A stretch of 6,953 nt of DNA from an uncultured Paracoccaceae bacterium (GTDB lineage Bacteria; Pseudomonadota; Alphaproteobacteria; Rhodobacterales; Rhodobacteraceae), in contig CALBSG010000164.1 of assembly GCA_937927675.1 (NCBI GenBank), forward strand, positions 1 to 6,953, given 5' to 3'. The translations under genes and the position numbers were made by a program. Positions 6,818 to 6,953 of this stretch are shown here, one piece after another. The notes under the pieces were generated by a model. It worked only from the letters and a program-made list of their open reading frames with translations. It searched no databases and was not told the DNA's origin. Every line of letters starts with the position of its first letter. The first letter of the stretch is position 1.

Positions 6818-6908
6818 GGGTCTTTGTTCAAAAGCACAAGCCCCGCGCTTCTGCACCGTTTAAGTGGTTCTGCGTGATGGTCTCGTTGTTTTCGGATCCG
6901 GGCGCCAC

Positions 6909-6939
6909 AAAAGCAAAAGCCCACGCGGTTGGCGTGGGC
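6909..6939 (-). terminator. Intrinsic terminator for a convergent minus-strand gene
   Basis: GCCCACGC (6919-6926) and GCGTGGGC (6932-6939) form a perfect 8-base GC-rich stem with a 5-base loop. Read on the minus strand, the stem is followed by TTTTGCTTTT (6918-6909), as expected for a Rho-independent terminator. On the + strand the bases after the stem are not T-rich. This points to a minus-strand gene ending just beyond the right edge; bidirectional use for the nitroreductase gene, 180 bases upstream, is possible but less likely. Confidence 0.7.
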
Positions 6940-6953
6940 GTTGTGCGGGTATT

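Noticed and set aside
6759..6899. NotI (6759-6766) and BamHI (6799-6804, 6894-6899) sites as a cloning-vector junction
   Set aside because: Such sites are expected in GC-rich DNA, no other vector sequence is seen, and the terminator beyond them looks genomic.
6880..6908. A tRNA 3' end (attachment-site remnant) ending in GGCGCCA
   Set aside because: No T-loop with the TTCRANY pattern and matching stem could be built, and no acceptor partner was found.
6646..6924. A 92-codon open frame on the minus strand at the right end
   Set aside because: It overlaps the nitroreductase gene, runs through the inverted repeats and the terminator flank, and shows no recognisable domain.

Overview
This window comes from a GC-rich bacterial genome, most likely an alphaproteobacterium of the Rhodobacterales type (Paracoccus/Roseobacter-like). 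That guess rests on codon choice, weak GGAG/GAGGA ribosome sites, ATGA gene overlaps and the style of the insertion-sequence remnant; no rRNA or other taxonomic marker is present. The first 29 bases are not biological: they match the Illumina TruSeq read-2 adapter. The window therefore starts at an untrimmed contig end, and the first gene is cut at its 5' side by the assembly, not by evolution.

Layout, all genes on the + strand. (1) Positions 32-3373 hold the 3' part of a large gene whose product joins a MurC/Mpl-like Mur ligase (N-terminal ATP-binding part missing from the window) to a minimal nonribosomal peptide synthetase: adenylation domain, peptidyl carrier protein and a thioesterase with a cysteine where serine is usual. 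No condensation domain is visible. (2) 3370-4188 encodes a class I SAM-dependent methyltransferase-like protein. (3) 4185-5810 encodes a flavin-containing monooxygenase-like enzyme. These three genes overlap by ATGA (4 bases) at both junctions, so they form one translationally coupled operon and probably one small biosynthetic cluster. (4) 5811-6047 is a gap with the short N-terminal remnant of a transposase OrfA (IS3/IS66 type). (5) 6048-6740 encodes an FMN nitroreductase of the iodotyrosine deiodinase subgroup, probably not part of the operon. (6) 6741-6953 has no gene; it contains a nested inverted repeat and, at the right edge, a hairpin with a T-rich tail reading on the minus strand, which suggests a convergent gene just beyond the window.

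Proposed joint function (inference): the adenylation domain loads an amino acid on the carrier protein. The Mur ligase domain, which makes amide bonds by ATP-dependent carboxylate activation, could supply the bond a condensation domain would normally make. The Cys-thioesterase releases the product, and the methyltransferase and flavin monooxygenase tailor it. The product cannot be named from sequence. The Mur ligase-A-PCP-TE(Cys) fusion is the most interesting item here.
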